Assembly (NCBI RefSeq): GCF_002723975.1
Contig: NZ_BEWO01000012.1
Span: 29,018-93,017, forward strand
Direction of reading: 5' to 3'
DNA length: 64,000 bases
Source: Gluconobacter japonicus
GTDB taxonomy: Bacteria > Pseudomonadota > Alphaproteobacteria > Acetobacterales > Acetobacteraceae
In this document: one piece after another, positions 49,881 to 57,738 of the stretch
How the letters are laid out: each line of letters begins with the position of its first letter
How positions within the stretch are numbered: position 1 is the first letter of the stretch
Program-made: the position numbers and the translations under genes
Notes under the pieces: generated by a model
What the model saw: only the letters and a program-made list of their open reading frames with translations
The model's database searches: none
What the model was told of the DNA's origin: nothing

Positions 49881-50861
49881 ATGTCCGCCCCCACGCACGA
49901 CCTTCTTTGCATCGGTAACGCCATTGTCGATGTTCTTGCTTCCGTTGATCCGGCAGTTATTGCCGATCTCGGTGCCACTCCCGGCAGCATGACCCTGATT
50001 GATGCGGCAACGGCACAGGCCATTGAAAACCAGATTGCTGTCGAGCGTGTGGCTGGTGGTGGTTCCGGCGCCAACACGGCTGTGGTTGCGGCACGCATGG
50101 GCGCAAAAGTATCCTATCTTGGCAAGGTTGCTGAAGACCAGGCCGGAACGCATTTTGCGCAGGATATCCGCGATCAGGGCCTGACTTTTCCGTCCCAGCC
50201 GCTGGCTGCGTCTGAAGAGATTCCGACAGCGCGGTGCATTGTTCTCGTAACGCCCGACGGGCAGCGCACAATGTTCACCTATCTCGGAGCCTGCACGGAA
50301 TTTACACCGGCAGACGTGCATGAAGACACGGTTGCGGATGCCGCCATCACCTACATGGAAGGTTATCTGTACGACAAGCCGCACGCGCAGGCTGCTTTCG
50401 AGCATGCCGCTACGCTGGCGCGAAAGGCTGGTCGTCAGGTTGCACTGACTCTGTCAGACACGTTCTGTGTCGGTCGTCATCATGCGGCTTTCCGTGGTCT
50501 TGTCGCCGGTCACGTCGATATTCTCTTTGCCAACGAAGCCGAGCTTCTGGCGTTGTACGAAACGACGGATTTTGAAGACGCTCTCCGCCAGGTTACCGCA
50601 GAAACCCAGCTCGCTGTCGTCACGCGGAGTGAAAAGGGCGCTGTCGTCATCAGCAAGGGCGAGCGTCACGATGTTCCGACGACGCCGGTCAAGGTTGTGG
50701 ATACGACGGGTGCTGGTGACGCGTTTGCTGCGGGTTTCCTCGCAGGTCTCAGCAAGAAGCATGATCTTGTAACGTGTGCGAAGCTCGGCAATCAGGCGGC
50801 CGGCGCGATCATCACGCGCTTTGGCGCGCGCCCTCAGGAAGATTTTTCTCTTCGCGCCTGA
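49881..50861 (+). CDS. Adenosine kinase (PfkB family)
   Basis: The 326-residue PfkB-family kinase begins at ATG 49881 after a TCTGGAG ribosome site; the frame extends 6 codons further up but lacks that site. Motifs: LLCIGNAIVDVLASVD, VAGGGSGANTAVVAARMGAK (first PfkB signature), and VDTTGAGDAFAAGFLAGLS (second signature with the catalytic Asp and anion hole). The PfkB subgroup with GNAIVDVL at the start is usually annotated as adenosine kinase in alphaproteobacteria. Another sugar kinase role is possible but less likely. Confidence 0.87.
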   Translation: MSAPTHDLLCIGNAIVDVLASVDPAVIADLGATPGSMTLIDAATAQAIENQIAVERVAGGGSGANTAVVAARMGAKVSYLGKVAEDQAGTHFAQDIRDQGLTFPSQPLAASEEIPTARCIVLVTPDGQRTMFTYLGACTEFTPADVHEDTVADAAITYMEGYLYDKPHAQAAFEHAATLARKAGRQVALTLSDTFCVGRHHAAFRGLVAGHVDILFANEAELLALYETTDFEDALRQVTAETQLAVVTRSEKGAVVISKGERHDVPTTPVKVVDTTGAGDAFAAGFLAGLSKKHDLVTCAKLGNQAAGAIITRFGARPQEDFSLRA

Positions 50862-50871
50862 TGCAATACAT

Positions 50872-50898
50872 GATCCGGGGGCGTGCTTCCCGGATCAC
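50872..50898. terminator. Hairpin between convergent adenosine kinase and cytochrome c genes
   Basis: TGATCCGGG and CCCGGATCA form a perfect 9-bp stem around GGCGTGCTT. There is no T-run on either side, so termination strength is uncertain, but the position between two convergent stops is typical. Confidence 0.55.
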
Positions 50899-50913
50899 CC
50901 TCTCGCAGAGGTC

Positions 50914-51726
50914 TCAGAGATGTTTCTGGGCTAAACCAGACTGGCCAACTTCCTGAAGATAGGTCCAGAGAGCGTCGAGCTCGGTTTCCGAAATTGCGCT
51001 CTCCGGGAAGGCTTCCATATGTTCGCTCGGCCATTTCCGAACCTGTTTCGGGTTGCGGACAATGGCTCGCAGTCCCTTGGGCGTAATATATTCCGTAACA
51101 GGGATCGGGCGGCCAAGGTCCGGCCCCATCGTGCCTTCGCCGACGCCCATCAACTGATGGCAGGGAAGGCAGTTTTCCGCGAAGACAACCTGTCCCTGTG
51201 CCGCGGCAGAACTAGTTCCGACAGGCAGTTCATTGCTGGATGATGGGGAAATGGCCGCAAGCTGGTCAACCCATTGTTCCTGCTTGATGATGCCGACGTC
51301 TTCTCCCGTCCAGACCAGCGCAAAAGGTCCTAGATCGTGTCCGTGTGGGTGGCGCTTTGGCCATTCCTTGTCCTCGATTGCGATCCACGCCGTAATATGA
51401 TGCTTGCGGGCCTGCTCAAAGACGCTGCGGGGAATCTCCGCCGTAAAGAGATCTGTGGCTTGAAAAGCCAGTGCGTCATCCTGATGGATCAGGGCTGATA
51501 GCGGAATGGCCGGGACGTCCGGCCCAAGAGGCTGTTTGATGTGGGAAAGATCGAGCCTCTGGGTCTCTGGTCGGTGCAAAAGTTCTTCGACGCTGAACTT
51601 GTGAACGGTATCGCCATCTTTGACGCTGAGAACCGAGGTTGGGTCAGCCCAGGCTGGGGAAACCATCAGGCCTGCGAGAACAAGCAGTCGCCCGAAAAGC
51701 TGTCGTCCGTTCATGTTTGATGCCAC
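50914..51726 (-). CDS. Periplasmic c-type cytochrome with extra N-terminal domain
   Basis: The 270-residue protein has a signal peptide (LFGRLLVLAGLMVSPAWA) and a C-terminal monohaem cytochrome c domain with ENCLPCHQLMGVGEG (CxxCH) and likely Met ligand in EHMEAFPE. Between them, residues about 30-165 form a domain (VLSVKDGDTVHKFSVEELL, ... HHITAWIAIEDKEWP ... LGPFALVWTG) that resembles the oxidoreductase molybdopterin-binding fold but lacks an obvious cofactor Cys. GTG 51726 follows GGGAGA; ATG 51714 is an alternative start. It may pass electrons to a periplasmic dehydrogenase or oxidase; partner unknown. Confidence 0.78.
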   Translation of the reverse strand: MASNMNGRQLFGRLLVLAGLMVSPAWADPTSVLSVKDGDTVHKFSVEELLHRPETQRLDLSHIKQPLGPDVPAIPLSALIHQDDALAFQATDLFTAEIPRSVFEQARKHHITAWIAIEDKEWPKRHPHGHDLGPFALVWTGEDVGIIKQEQWVDQLAAISPSSSNELPVGTSSAAAQGQVVFAENCLPCHQLMGVGEGTMGPDLGRPIPVTEYITPKGLRAIVRNPKQVRKWPSEHMEAFPESAISETELDALWTYLQEVGQSGLAQKHL

Positions 51727-51826
51727 GCGTCAAAATCTCCCGCCCATTCAGAGGTTTATCTCTCCAGTATCATAATGATATCGCAACGTGGTGGGTAAAC
51801 AGCAAAAAAGGTCTCAGTCCGATGTC

Positions 51827-52651
51827 TTAAAGGTCCGACCAGCCGATCTGGCGGACGCTCTCCCGTGTGAAAGCATCCCGAACCCCGGAATCAAGAAGGG
51901 CTGCCAGTTCTCCTTCCTGATCGTAGGTGGGCATGAAGCGGTGCATCATGGCGTTCTGGGCCGTGGCCGGGTGAAAATAGATTTCACTGACACCGTCCGG
52001 CAATTTCGGGATCAGTGAGCGGATGCGGTCCGGCGTCATATGGCCAGACCAGCGTAGCCCGAAGCACCAGTCATTTGTCTTGAGACCCGCCTTGCGGATC
52101 TGATGACGAAGCACGTCGATCCACCGACGCAGAGCACGATCACTGAAGCTGTCTTTGGCATCTACTGGCTCAGGCGGCTCAAAAGGGGAGCGAACGGCTT
52201 TGAGGCCGTGACTGAGGCCTGACTCGATCAGGAAGCGTCCTACAGTGGGGTGTAGATGCATATGCTTGTGGGCGTTCGCATGATCCAGAGGAAGGCCTGT
52301 CCGGGCAAAGACGCGGTACTGCGCTTCGATTTCACGTCGGATGGCGCTTCGGGCATGGGGACTGAAGAAATATTCGACCCCTAGACGAAGCTGATCGCGG
52401 CCAAACCAGCCCTGTTCATCCGTGATGGCCGGCAGGTCGAGCACGGATTTCCCTTCGATTGCGACAACATGCAGTCCTACCCGCAGATCGGGCATGGACT
52501 TGGCCCTACGGATCGCGTCAGCCGCGGCATCTCCGGCCACCATCAGGCTTGCCGTCGAAAGAACACCTTTGCGATGCGCAGCCTCGATGGCTTCGTTGAC
52601 TTCCAGGCTCATGCCGAAATCATCGGCGGAAACAATGGCGCGACGGGTCAT
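51827..52651 (-). CDS. hpnK: Hopanoid biosynthesis protein HpnK (YdjC-type deacetylase)
   Basis: HpnK removes the acetyl group from the N-acetylglucosamine carried by bacteriohopanetetrol, giving the glucosamine form. The 274-residue protein has the YdjC fold with a metal-binding Asp-Asp near the start (AIVSADDFGMSLEVNEAI) and His in DHANAHKHMHLHPTVG. VLSTASLMVAGDAAADAI is typical of HpnK. It follows hpnJ on the minus strand, but a strong terminator lies between them (52684-52722), so it may be expressed at a different level from hpnI and hpnJ. Confidence 0.92.
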   Translation of the reverse strand: MTRRAIVSADDFGMSLEVNEAIEAAHRKGVLSTASLMVAGDAAADAIRRAKSMPDLRVGLHVVAIEGKSVLDLPAITDEQGWFGRDQLRLGVEYFFSPHARSAIRREIEAQYRVFARTGLPLDHANAHKHMHLHPTVGRFLIESGLSHGLKAVRSPFEPPEPVDAKDSFSDRALRRWIDVLRHQIRKAGLKTNDWCFGLRWSGHMTPDRIRSLIPKLPDGVSEIYFHPATAQNAMMHRFMPTYDQEGELAALLDSGVRDAFTRESVRQIGWSDL

Positions 52652-52683
52652 GATGACGTTCCGGAACAGGGGGCAAAAGTCAT

Positions 52684-52722
52684 GAAAAAAGGGGCATGGC
52701 CGTCAAGCCATGCCCCTTTCGA
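52684..52722 (-). terminator. Terminator between hpnJ and hpnK
   Basis: GGGGCATGGC and GCCATGCCCC form a perfect 10-bp stem with a 6-base loop, followed on the minus strand by six Ts. It sits 26 bases after the hpnJ stop and 33 bases before the hpnK start, within what otherwise looks like one operon. Confidence 0.85.
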
Positions 52723-52747
52723 GAAAATGAGGCCGTCAGGAACGGTC

Positions 52748-54172
52748 TCAGGCTGCGTGACGGTCCTTGAGGAACTGGAAGAATTCCACACCCTCGCGCA
52801 GACGGCGCTTCATCATCTGCGGGCTGCGGATCATCTCGTTCAGGATGGACGCGATCTTGGAGCCGCGGAAATAGAACTTCCGGTAGAACTCCTCGACGCT
52901 TTCAAAGATTTCTGTGTGCGACAGGTGCGGGTAATGCAGAGGAGCGATCTGCACGCCGTTCTCGTCGATCAGCTCCGCGGCATCAACGTTCAGCCAACCA
53001 TTTTCAGTCGCTTCCTTATGCAGGGCCGTGCCCGGATAAGGAGCAGCCAGGGAAACCTGCAGCGTGTGCGGGTTGATTTCCTTGGCGAAGGCGATGGTTT
53101 CCTGAATGGTTTCCTTCGTCTCGCCTGGCAGACCAACGATGAACGTGCCGTGGATCTTGATGCCCAGCTTGTGGCAGTTTTTCGTGAATTCCTTGGCGAC
53201 TTCGACGCGCATGCCCTTCTTGATGTTGTGAAGGATCTGCTGGTTGCCACTCTCATAGCCTACGAGAAGCAGGCGAAGGCCGTTTTCCTTCATGACCTTC
53301 AGGGTCTCGTAAGGAACGTTTGCCTTGGCATTGCAGGACCAGGTGACGCCCAGCTTGCCCATTTCGCGAGCAATGGCTTCTGCGCGGGGCAGGTCGTCCG
53401 TGAACGTGTCATCATCGAACATGAATTCCTGCACTTCCGGGAAGTACTGCTTGGCGAGACGGATCTCGGCAGCAACATGTTCCGGGCTGCGCGTGCGGTA
53501 GCGATGACCGCCAACCGTCTGCGGCCACAGGCAGAACGTGCAGCGGGATTTGCAGCCACGACCCGTGTAGATGGAAATGTACGGGTGCTTCAGGTAGCCG
53601 ATGAAGTAGTCGTTGATGTTCAGGTCACGCTTGTAGACTTCCGTCACGAACGGAAGGCTGTCCATGTCCTCGATCATCGCGCGGTCCTTGTTGGCGATGA
53701 TCTCCCCCTCGGCATTGCGCCAGGTGATGCCGTCCACTTCTGCAAGCGGCTTGCCTTCAGCGATTTCCTTGATCGTGAAATCAAACTCGTTGCGGGCCAC
53801 GAAGTCGATCGGGCCACCCTGCTTCATGCTCTCTTCGGGCTGAACGGCGACCTTGGCGCCGACCATGCCGATCATGATCTTCGGATTGGCATCCTTGATC
53901 ATCTGCGCCACGCGGACATCGGATGCGAAAGACGGCGTGGACGTGTGCATGACCACGAGGTCACGATTCTTCACGTCCTCAAGGATCGGGTCCATGCCCA
54001 TCTTCGCCGGAGGGGCATCAATCAGGCGGGAGCCGGGAACCAGAGCAGCAGGCTGAGCCAGCCATGTTGGAAACCAGAAAGACTTGATTTCACGCTTGGC
54101 CTGATAACGGGAGCCAGCACCACCATCGAAGCCGTCGAAGGAAGGAGGCTGGAGAAAAAGGGTTCTCATCAT
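52748..54172 (-). CDS. hpnJ: Hopanoid biosynthesis radical SAM protein HpnJ
   Basis: HpnJ is reported to contract the sugar ring of BHT glucosamine into the cyclitol of BHT cyclitol ether. The 474-residue protein has an N-terminal B12-binding-like part (about 1-190) and a radical SAM core with TGRGCKSRCTFCLWPQTVGG (C-x3-C-x2-C for the Fe-S cluster). EFMFDDDTFTDDLPRAEAIA and GTFIVGLPGETKETIQETIA are also typical. Its start overlaps the hpnI stop by 4 bases, so the two are coupled. Confidence 0.94.
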   Translation of the reverse strand: MMRTLFLQPPSFDGFDGGAGSRYQAKREIKSFWFPTWLAQPAALVPGSRLIDAPPAKMGMDPILEDVKNRDLVVMHTSTPSFASDVRVAQMIKDANPKIMIGMVGAKVAVQPEESMKQGGPIDFVARNEFDFTIKEIAEGKPLAEVDGITWRNAEGEIIANKDRAMIEDMDSLPFVTEVYKRDLNINDYFIGYLKHPYISIYTGRGCKSRCTFCLWPQTVGGHRYRTRSPEHVAAEIRLAKQYFPEVQEFMFDDDTFTDDLPRAEAIAREMGKLGVTWSCNAKANVPYETLKVMKENGLRLLLVGYESGNQQILHNIKKGMRVEVAKEFTKNCHKLGIKIHGTFIVGLPGETKETIQETIAFAKEINPHTLQVSLAAPYPGTALHKEATENGWLNVDAAELIDENGVQIAPLHYPHLSHTEIFESVEEFYRKFYFRGSKIASILNEMIRSPQMMKRRLREGVEFFQFLKDRHAA

Positions 54173-55383
54173 GATCGGACACTCCTGTGGGTGGTGGCGC
54201 CAGACTGGAACGCTGCGGCGCGCGCCGAAGATTTACGTTTTCTTCGGGCGATATGGACCGTTCTGCCGCGCCATGCAACGCGTGACCCTCTCGCACTGCC
54301 CACCATGATGGCTGCGGACAGCCAGTCACGGATCACCAGAAGAGGGATTGCGGCGGGCAAAGAACATTCCGTCGCACGGTCAATAATCCGGCTTCCAAGG
54401 GCACGGATGGCCCATGTCAGCCCAAGTAGCAGCCAGGTCCACCATGTGTTGGGACGAAAGAGAATGGCAGTGACCGCCCAGAACAGCGGAAGCTGAATTG
54501 AGGACAGGCCATAGCCGACAGGTTCTACATTCTTGACGGTTCTACCCCAGCGTAGTTCGTGAGAGAGCAGTTCGCTTAGAGTGTGTTCGCCAACGGTTGT
54601 ATGGGTAAGGGATGGAGCAATGGCGATGGTCTTGCCACGCTGACGGACAAGTTGGCCAAGCTCGGCATCGTCCGCCACGTGATCAACCAGAGCTTCAAAA
54701 CTACCAATTTCGGTCAGGGTCTGGCGTGTCAGAGCCATGGTAGCGCCGAGACAGTCCTGACGACCCAGCAGGCGGGACATCATCACACCTGGCAGGAAAT
54801 TATGATTGATCTGGCAGGCGCCGAGTTGCTGAACCAGCGTTCCTCCTGCCGTGCGCCCGGCATAAAGGGTGGTCACCAGACCTGTTTCTGGCTTCTCGAG
54901 ACTCTCGACAACATGCTTCAGATAGGATGGAGCACAATGAATGTCAGAGTCTGAAATGACCAGAACATCATGCTGTGCCTCACCGTACATATTGATGAGA
55001 TTGCTGATTTTTCGGTTTGGCCCATGTTCTGCAGCGTTGATGGCGATGCTGACAGGGATCTGAGGGTACGCCTGACGCAGGTTTTCAACGACGGCAAGAG
55101 CTGCATCCGATGGATCATGAACACCGAACACGATCTGGAAAGCAGGATAATCCTGCTGAAAGACGCTTTCCAGCGCGTCTTTCAGTAAGGGTTCATTGCC
55201 GTGTAAGGGCTTGAGAACCGTAACGGATGGCCACTGCCTGTCAGACAGACGAACGGCCTCGTCTTCCTGACGTTCCCGGTTACGAAAACGTGCAAGAAGT
55301 ATCGCGCCTGTCAGGGCCTGTATGTTGCCAGCAATTGAAACAAGACCACAAAAGCCGGCGGCAATGGAGAGAGGAGAAGGCAC
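54169..55383 (-). CDS. hpnI: Hopanoid biosynthesis glycosyltransferase HpnI
   Basis: HpnI adds N-acetylglucosamine to bacteriohopanetetrol at the inner membrane. This GT2 enzyme (404 residues) has an N-terminal helix (SIAAGFCGLVSIAGNIQALT), the donor motif PSVTVLKPLHGNEPLLKDAL, the acidic D-x-D (VISDSDIHCAP), and a Q/R-x-x-R-W-like block (LLSHELRWGRTVKN) followed by C-terminal helices. The C-terminus is basic and Arg-rich. The order hpnI, hpnJ, hpnK along the minus strand is the family norm. Confidence 0.93.
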   Translation of the reverse strand: MPSPLSIAAGFCGLVSIAGNIQALTGAILLARFRNRERQEDEAVRLSDRQWPSVTVLKPLHGNEPLLKDALESVFQQDYPAFQIVFGVHDPSDAALAVVENLRQAYPQIPVSIAINAAEHGPNRKISNLINMYGEAQHDVLVISDSDIHCAPSYLKHVVESLEKPETGLVTTLYAGRTAGGTLVQQLGACQINHNFLPGVMMSRLLGRQDCLGATMALTRQTLTEIGSFEALVDHVADDAELGQLVRQRGKTIAIAPSLTHTTVGEHTLSELLSHELRWGRTVKNVEPVGYGLSSIQLPLFWAVTAILFRPNTWWTWLLLGLTWAIRALGSRIIDRATECSLPAAIPLLVIRDWLSAAIMVGSARGSRVAWRGRTVHIARRKRKSSARAAAFQSGATTHRSVRS

Positions 55384-55441
55384 GACGGTCTCTTATCTCC
55401 CCTTTGTATCAATAGGGAAGAGCAGTCCTGCCCGGTGGGGA

Positions 55442-56095
55442 TCAGTCATGCAGGAACTGTGTTGTTTTCTGATCGAGCATATCTGCGAGTCCCTTGGCGC
55501 CCCCCTTTGACAGGGTGCCACCGAAGTCGGCGCGCTGGGCTGCAACCTGACTGATGTGGGCATCAAGCAGGATATCTGTGACACGCCAGCCGGAGGCACC
55601 GCTTGTCATAATGTAATCAATGGGTGTGCCATTGTCTGCGCTGGCACCAATCGTTGTATCTACAATCTGGCCGCCTGTCGGGTTGGAGCGGGTTTGCGGC
55701 TTGATCACGAAAACCGCATTGCTGCCCGGTTTGAAAGACGATGCATATCGCGCGATTGTGAACTGACGGAAGGAACCCAGCAGGTGTGTGCGGTCATCCG
55801 GGCTCAGATTGTTGTATCGGATACCCACCGAACGACGCAGGATAGCTTCGAGATCAAAGGCCCGATCAATGGCCGGGGCAATCATTGTCGCACGCTGCTG
55901 AGCCGTCTTTCCCGTAGTTTGGGCAGATTTCAGCGCGTCATAAAGACCCTGGATTGGAGCAATGGCGGAAGCCGTATTCGGGGCTTCTGCCGCGGCAGTC
56001 TGAGCGTGTGCTGCTGTCACAGGGGGAACTGCCAGAAGGCAGGCCGTGAGAAGGGACAGAGTCGCTGTCTGAGCAAATCGGGAATTCATGGTCAT
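55442..56095 (-). CDS. hpnM: HpnM / MlaC-type phospholipid-binding substrate protein
   Basis: The 217-residue exported protein has a signal peptide (SLLTACLLAVPPVTAAHA) and an MlaC (toluene-tolerance Ttg2) domain. Landmarks are AIDRAFDLEAILRRSVGIRY, YASSFKPG and YIMTSGASGWRVTDILLDAH. MlaC-like proteins carry lipids through the periplasm; HpnM is the hopanoid-cluster version. It lies 58 bases upstream of hpnI in the same direction and probably starts that operon. HpnN, the RND lipid exporter often with it, is not here. Confidence 0.85.
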   Translation of the reverse strand: MTMNSRFAQTATLSLLTACLLAVPPVTAAHAQTAAAEAPNTASAIAPIQGLYDALKSAQTTGKTAQQRATMIAPAIDRAFDLEAILRRSVGIRYNNLSPDDRTHLLGSFRQFTIARYASSFKPGSNAVFVIKPQTRSNPTGGQIVDTTIGASADNGTPIDYIMTSGASGWRVTDILLDAHISQVAAQRADFGGTLSKGGAKGLADMLDQKTTQFLHD

Positions 56096-56398
56096 GCTTT
56101 CGTCCTCTGAGACGTTTTGTGCAAGAGGTCATGCTCCTGCTGCACGGTAACAACCGCCAGATGCATAAATCGTTCTGTGATCGAATGGCCACATCACTAC
56201 ATAGAATTGCAACCAACGACATTGAGGCCCACATGACAATGAGGCTATAGCCAGTCAATCAAGAGTCCGACGCGCCCTTCCGGTGCCGGTTACCCCAGAC
56301 CGACATTGCCAGGGCCTTCCGGGCCTCATTCAGATGTGTAAGGCCTCCGGCGTGCTGTCATGGCGCATTTTTCCGGAAGCCAAAACCAGAGGATTATA
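56096..56398. promoter_or_regulatory. Divergent hpnM / hpnH promoter region
   Basis: This 303-base gap must hold promoters for both hopanoid operons. A weak candidate on the plus strand is TTGAGG (56222-56227), 17 bases, CTATAG (56245-56250). A GGGCCTTCCGGGCC-like inverted stretch lies near 56311-56326. No gene is visible. Confidence 0.4.
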
Positions 56399-57595
56399 AT
56401 GGCCGTTCCTTTGATGCAGGCTGTCCGAGTCGGGCGGTACGTTGTCAAGCAGCACCTCACGGGCCGCAAGCGATATCCGCTGGTCCTGATGCTCGAACCG
56501 CTGTTCCGCTGCAACCTCGCATGCGCGGGTTGCGGTAAGATCGACTACCCAGCACAGATCCTGAACCAGCGTATGAGCCTTCAGGAATGCCTGGATGCCG
56601 ATACGGAAGCAGGTGCACCAGTCATTGCCGTTGCAGGTGGCGAACCCCTTCTGCACAAGGAAATGCCGCAGATCATCAAGGGTCTGATTGCGCGCAAGAA
56701 GTACGTCTATCTCTGCACAAACGGTCTTCTCCTTGAAAAGAAGCTCGACGATTACGAGCCTTCCCACTTTTTCTCCTGGGATGTGCACCTGGACGGCGAC
56801 AAGCTGATGCATGATGCGTCTGTCTGTCAGGATGGCGTGTTTGAGAAGGCCACGGCAGCAATTCGGGCCGCCAAGGCTCGGGGCTTCCGCGTCTCCATCA
56901 ACTGCACAGTGTTCGATGGCGCCGTTCCTGAGCGTCTGGCTGCGTTCTTTGATGAAGTTATGGCGCTTGGCGTTGACGGCATCATGACCGCTCCGGGCTA
57001 TGCTTACGAGCGTGCTCCAGATCAGGCACACTTCCTGAACCGTCAGAAAACAAAGCAGCTTTTCCGTGACGTTTTCCGTCTGGGTAAGGGCAAGAAGTGG
57101 CGCTTCACGCAGTCGCCGCTGTTCCTGAACTTCCTGGCTGGCAACGAGAACTACCACTGCACGCCATGGGGCAAACCACTCCGCACCGTGTTTGGCTGGC
57201 AGCGTCCATGCTATCTGTTGGGTGAAGGCTATGCCAAGACCTTCAAGGAGCTGATGGACGATACCGAGTGGGATAAGTATGGCACTGGTGCATATGAGAA
57301 ATGCGCTGACTGCATGGTTCACTCCGGTTACGAATCCACAGCCGTCATGGATGCCGTCCGTCGTCCCTGGCACATCGCCAAGGTCGCCCTGTTCGGACCT
57401 GAAACCGAAAAGCCGATGGTCCCGGAAATCTCGCTCGCCAATCAGCGCCCAGCCGAATACGGCTATGAGGCTCAGGTAGCGCAGCAGATGGAAAAGATCT
57501 CGACGGGTGGAAAGCCTGCCCGTGGGCCTCGTGTACGCGTCAACGGTCGTGCAGCGGCTAATTCTGTTCCAGCGGCTGCGGATGCCGCTGACTAA
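56399..57595 (+). CDS. hpnH: Adenosyl-hopene transferase HpnH
   Basis: HpnH is the radical SAM enzyme that joins adenosine to diploptene (hopene), the first step of side-chain extension. The cluster motif is EPLFRCNLACAGCGKIDYPA (C-x3-C-x2-C), with AVAGGEPLLHKEMPQIIKGL and FFSWDVHLDGD following. A C-terminal Cys pair (YEKCADCMVHSGYE) is conserved in the family. I start at ATG 56399, behind an AGAGGA ribosome site, giving the usual MAVPLMQAVRVGRYVV; the open upstream frame adds 13 unlikely residues. The last 40 residues are a family-variable tail. A terminator follows. Confidence 0.95.
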   Translation: MAVPLMQAVRVGRYVVKQHLTGRKRYPLVLMLEPLFRCNLACAGCGKIDYPAQILNQRMSLQECLDADTEAGAPVIAVAGGEPLLHKEMPQIIKGLIARKKYVYLCTNGLLLEKKLDDYEPSHFFSWDVHLDGDKLMHDASVCQDGVFEKATAAIRAAKARGFRVSINCTVFDGAVPERLAAFFDEVMALGVDGIMTAPGYAYERAPDQAHFLNRQKTKQLFRDVFRLGKGKKWRFTQSPLFLNFLAGNENYHCTPWGKPLRTVFGWQRPCYLLGEGYAKTFKELMDDTEWDKYGTGAYEKCADCMVHSGYESTAVMDAVRRPWHIAKVALFGPETEKPMVPEISLANQRPAEYGYEAQVAQQMEKISTGGKPARGPRVRVNGRAAANSVPAAADAAD

Positions 57596-57625
57596 ATCAG
57601 TTTTTTCTGATCAGGACAGACACAG

Positions 57626-57653
57626 AAACCGGCCTTCAGGGGCCGGTTTTTTT
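57626..57653 (+). terminator. Rho-independent terminator after hpnH
   Basis: AAACCGGCC and GGCCGGTTT pair around TTCAGG, followed by Ts. Confidence 0.85.
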
Positions 57654-57738
57654 GTGTCCCGCTCATTAGTCGCATGAATATCATGGTATCCGGCATCAGT
57701 CCTGACTATCATCACGGTCTCATTACTCTGGCCGGATC

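Noticed and set aside
52469..54496. A 675-codon open frame antisense to hpnJ and parts of its neighbours
   Set aside because: It is the mirror of a highly GC-biased real gene; the protein has no family resemblance and crosses gene borders.
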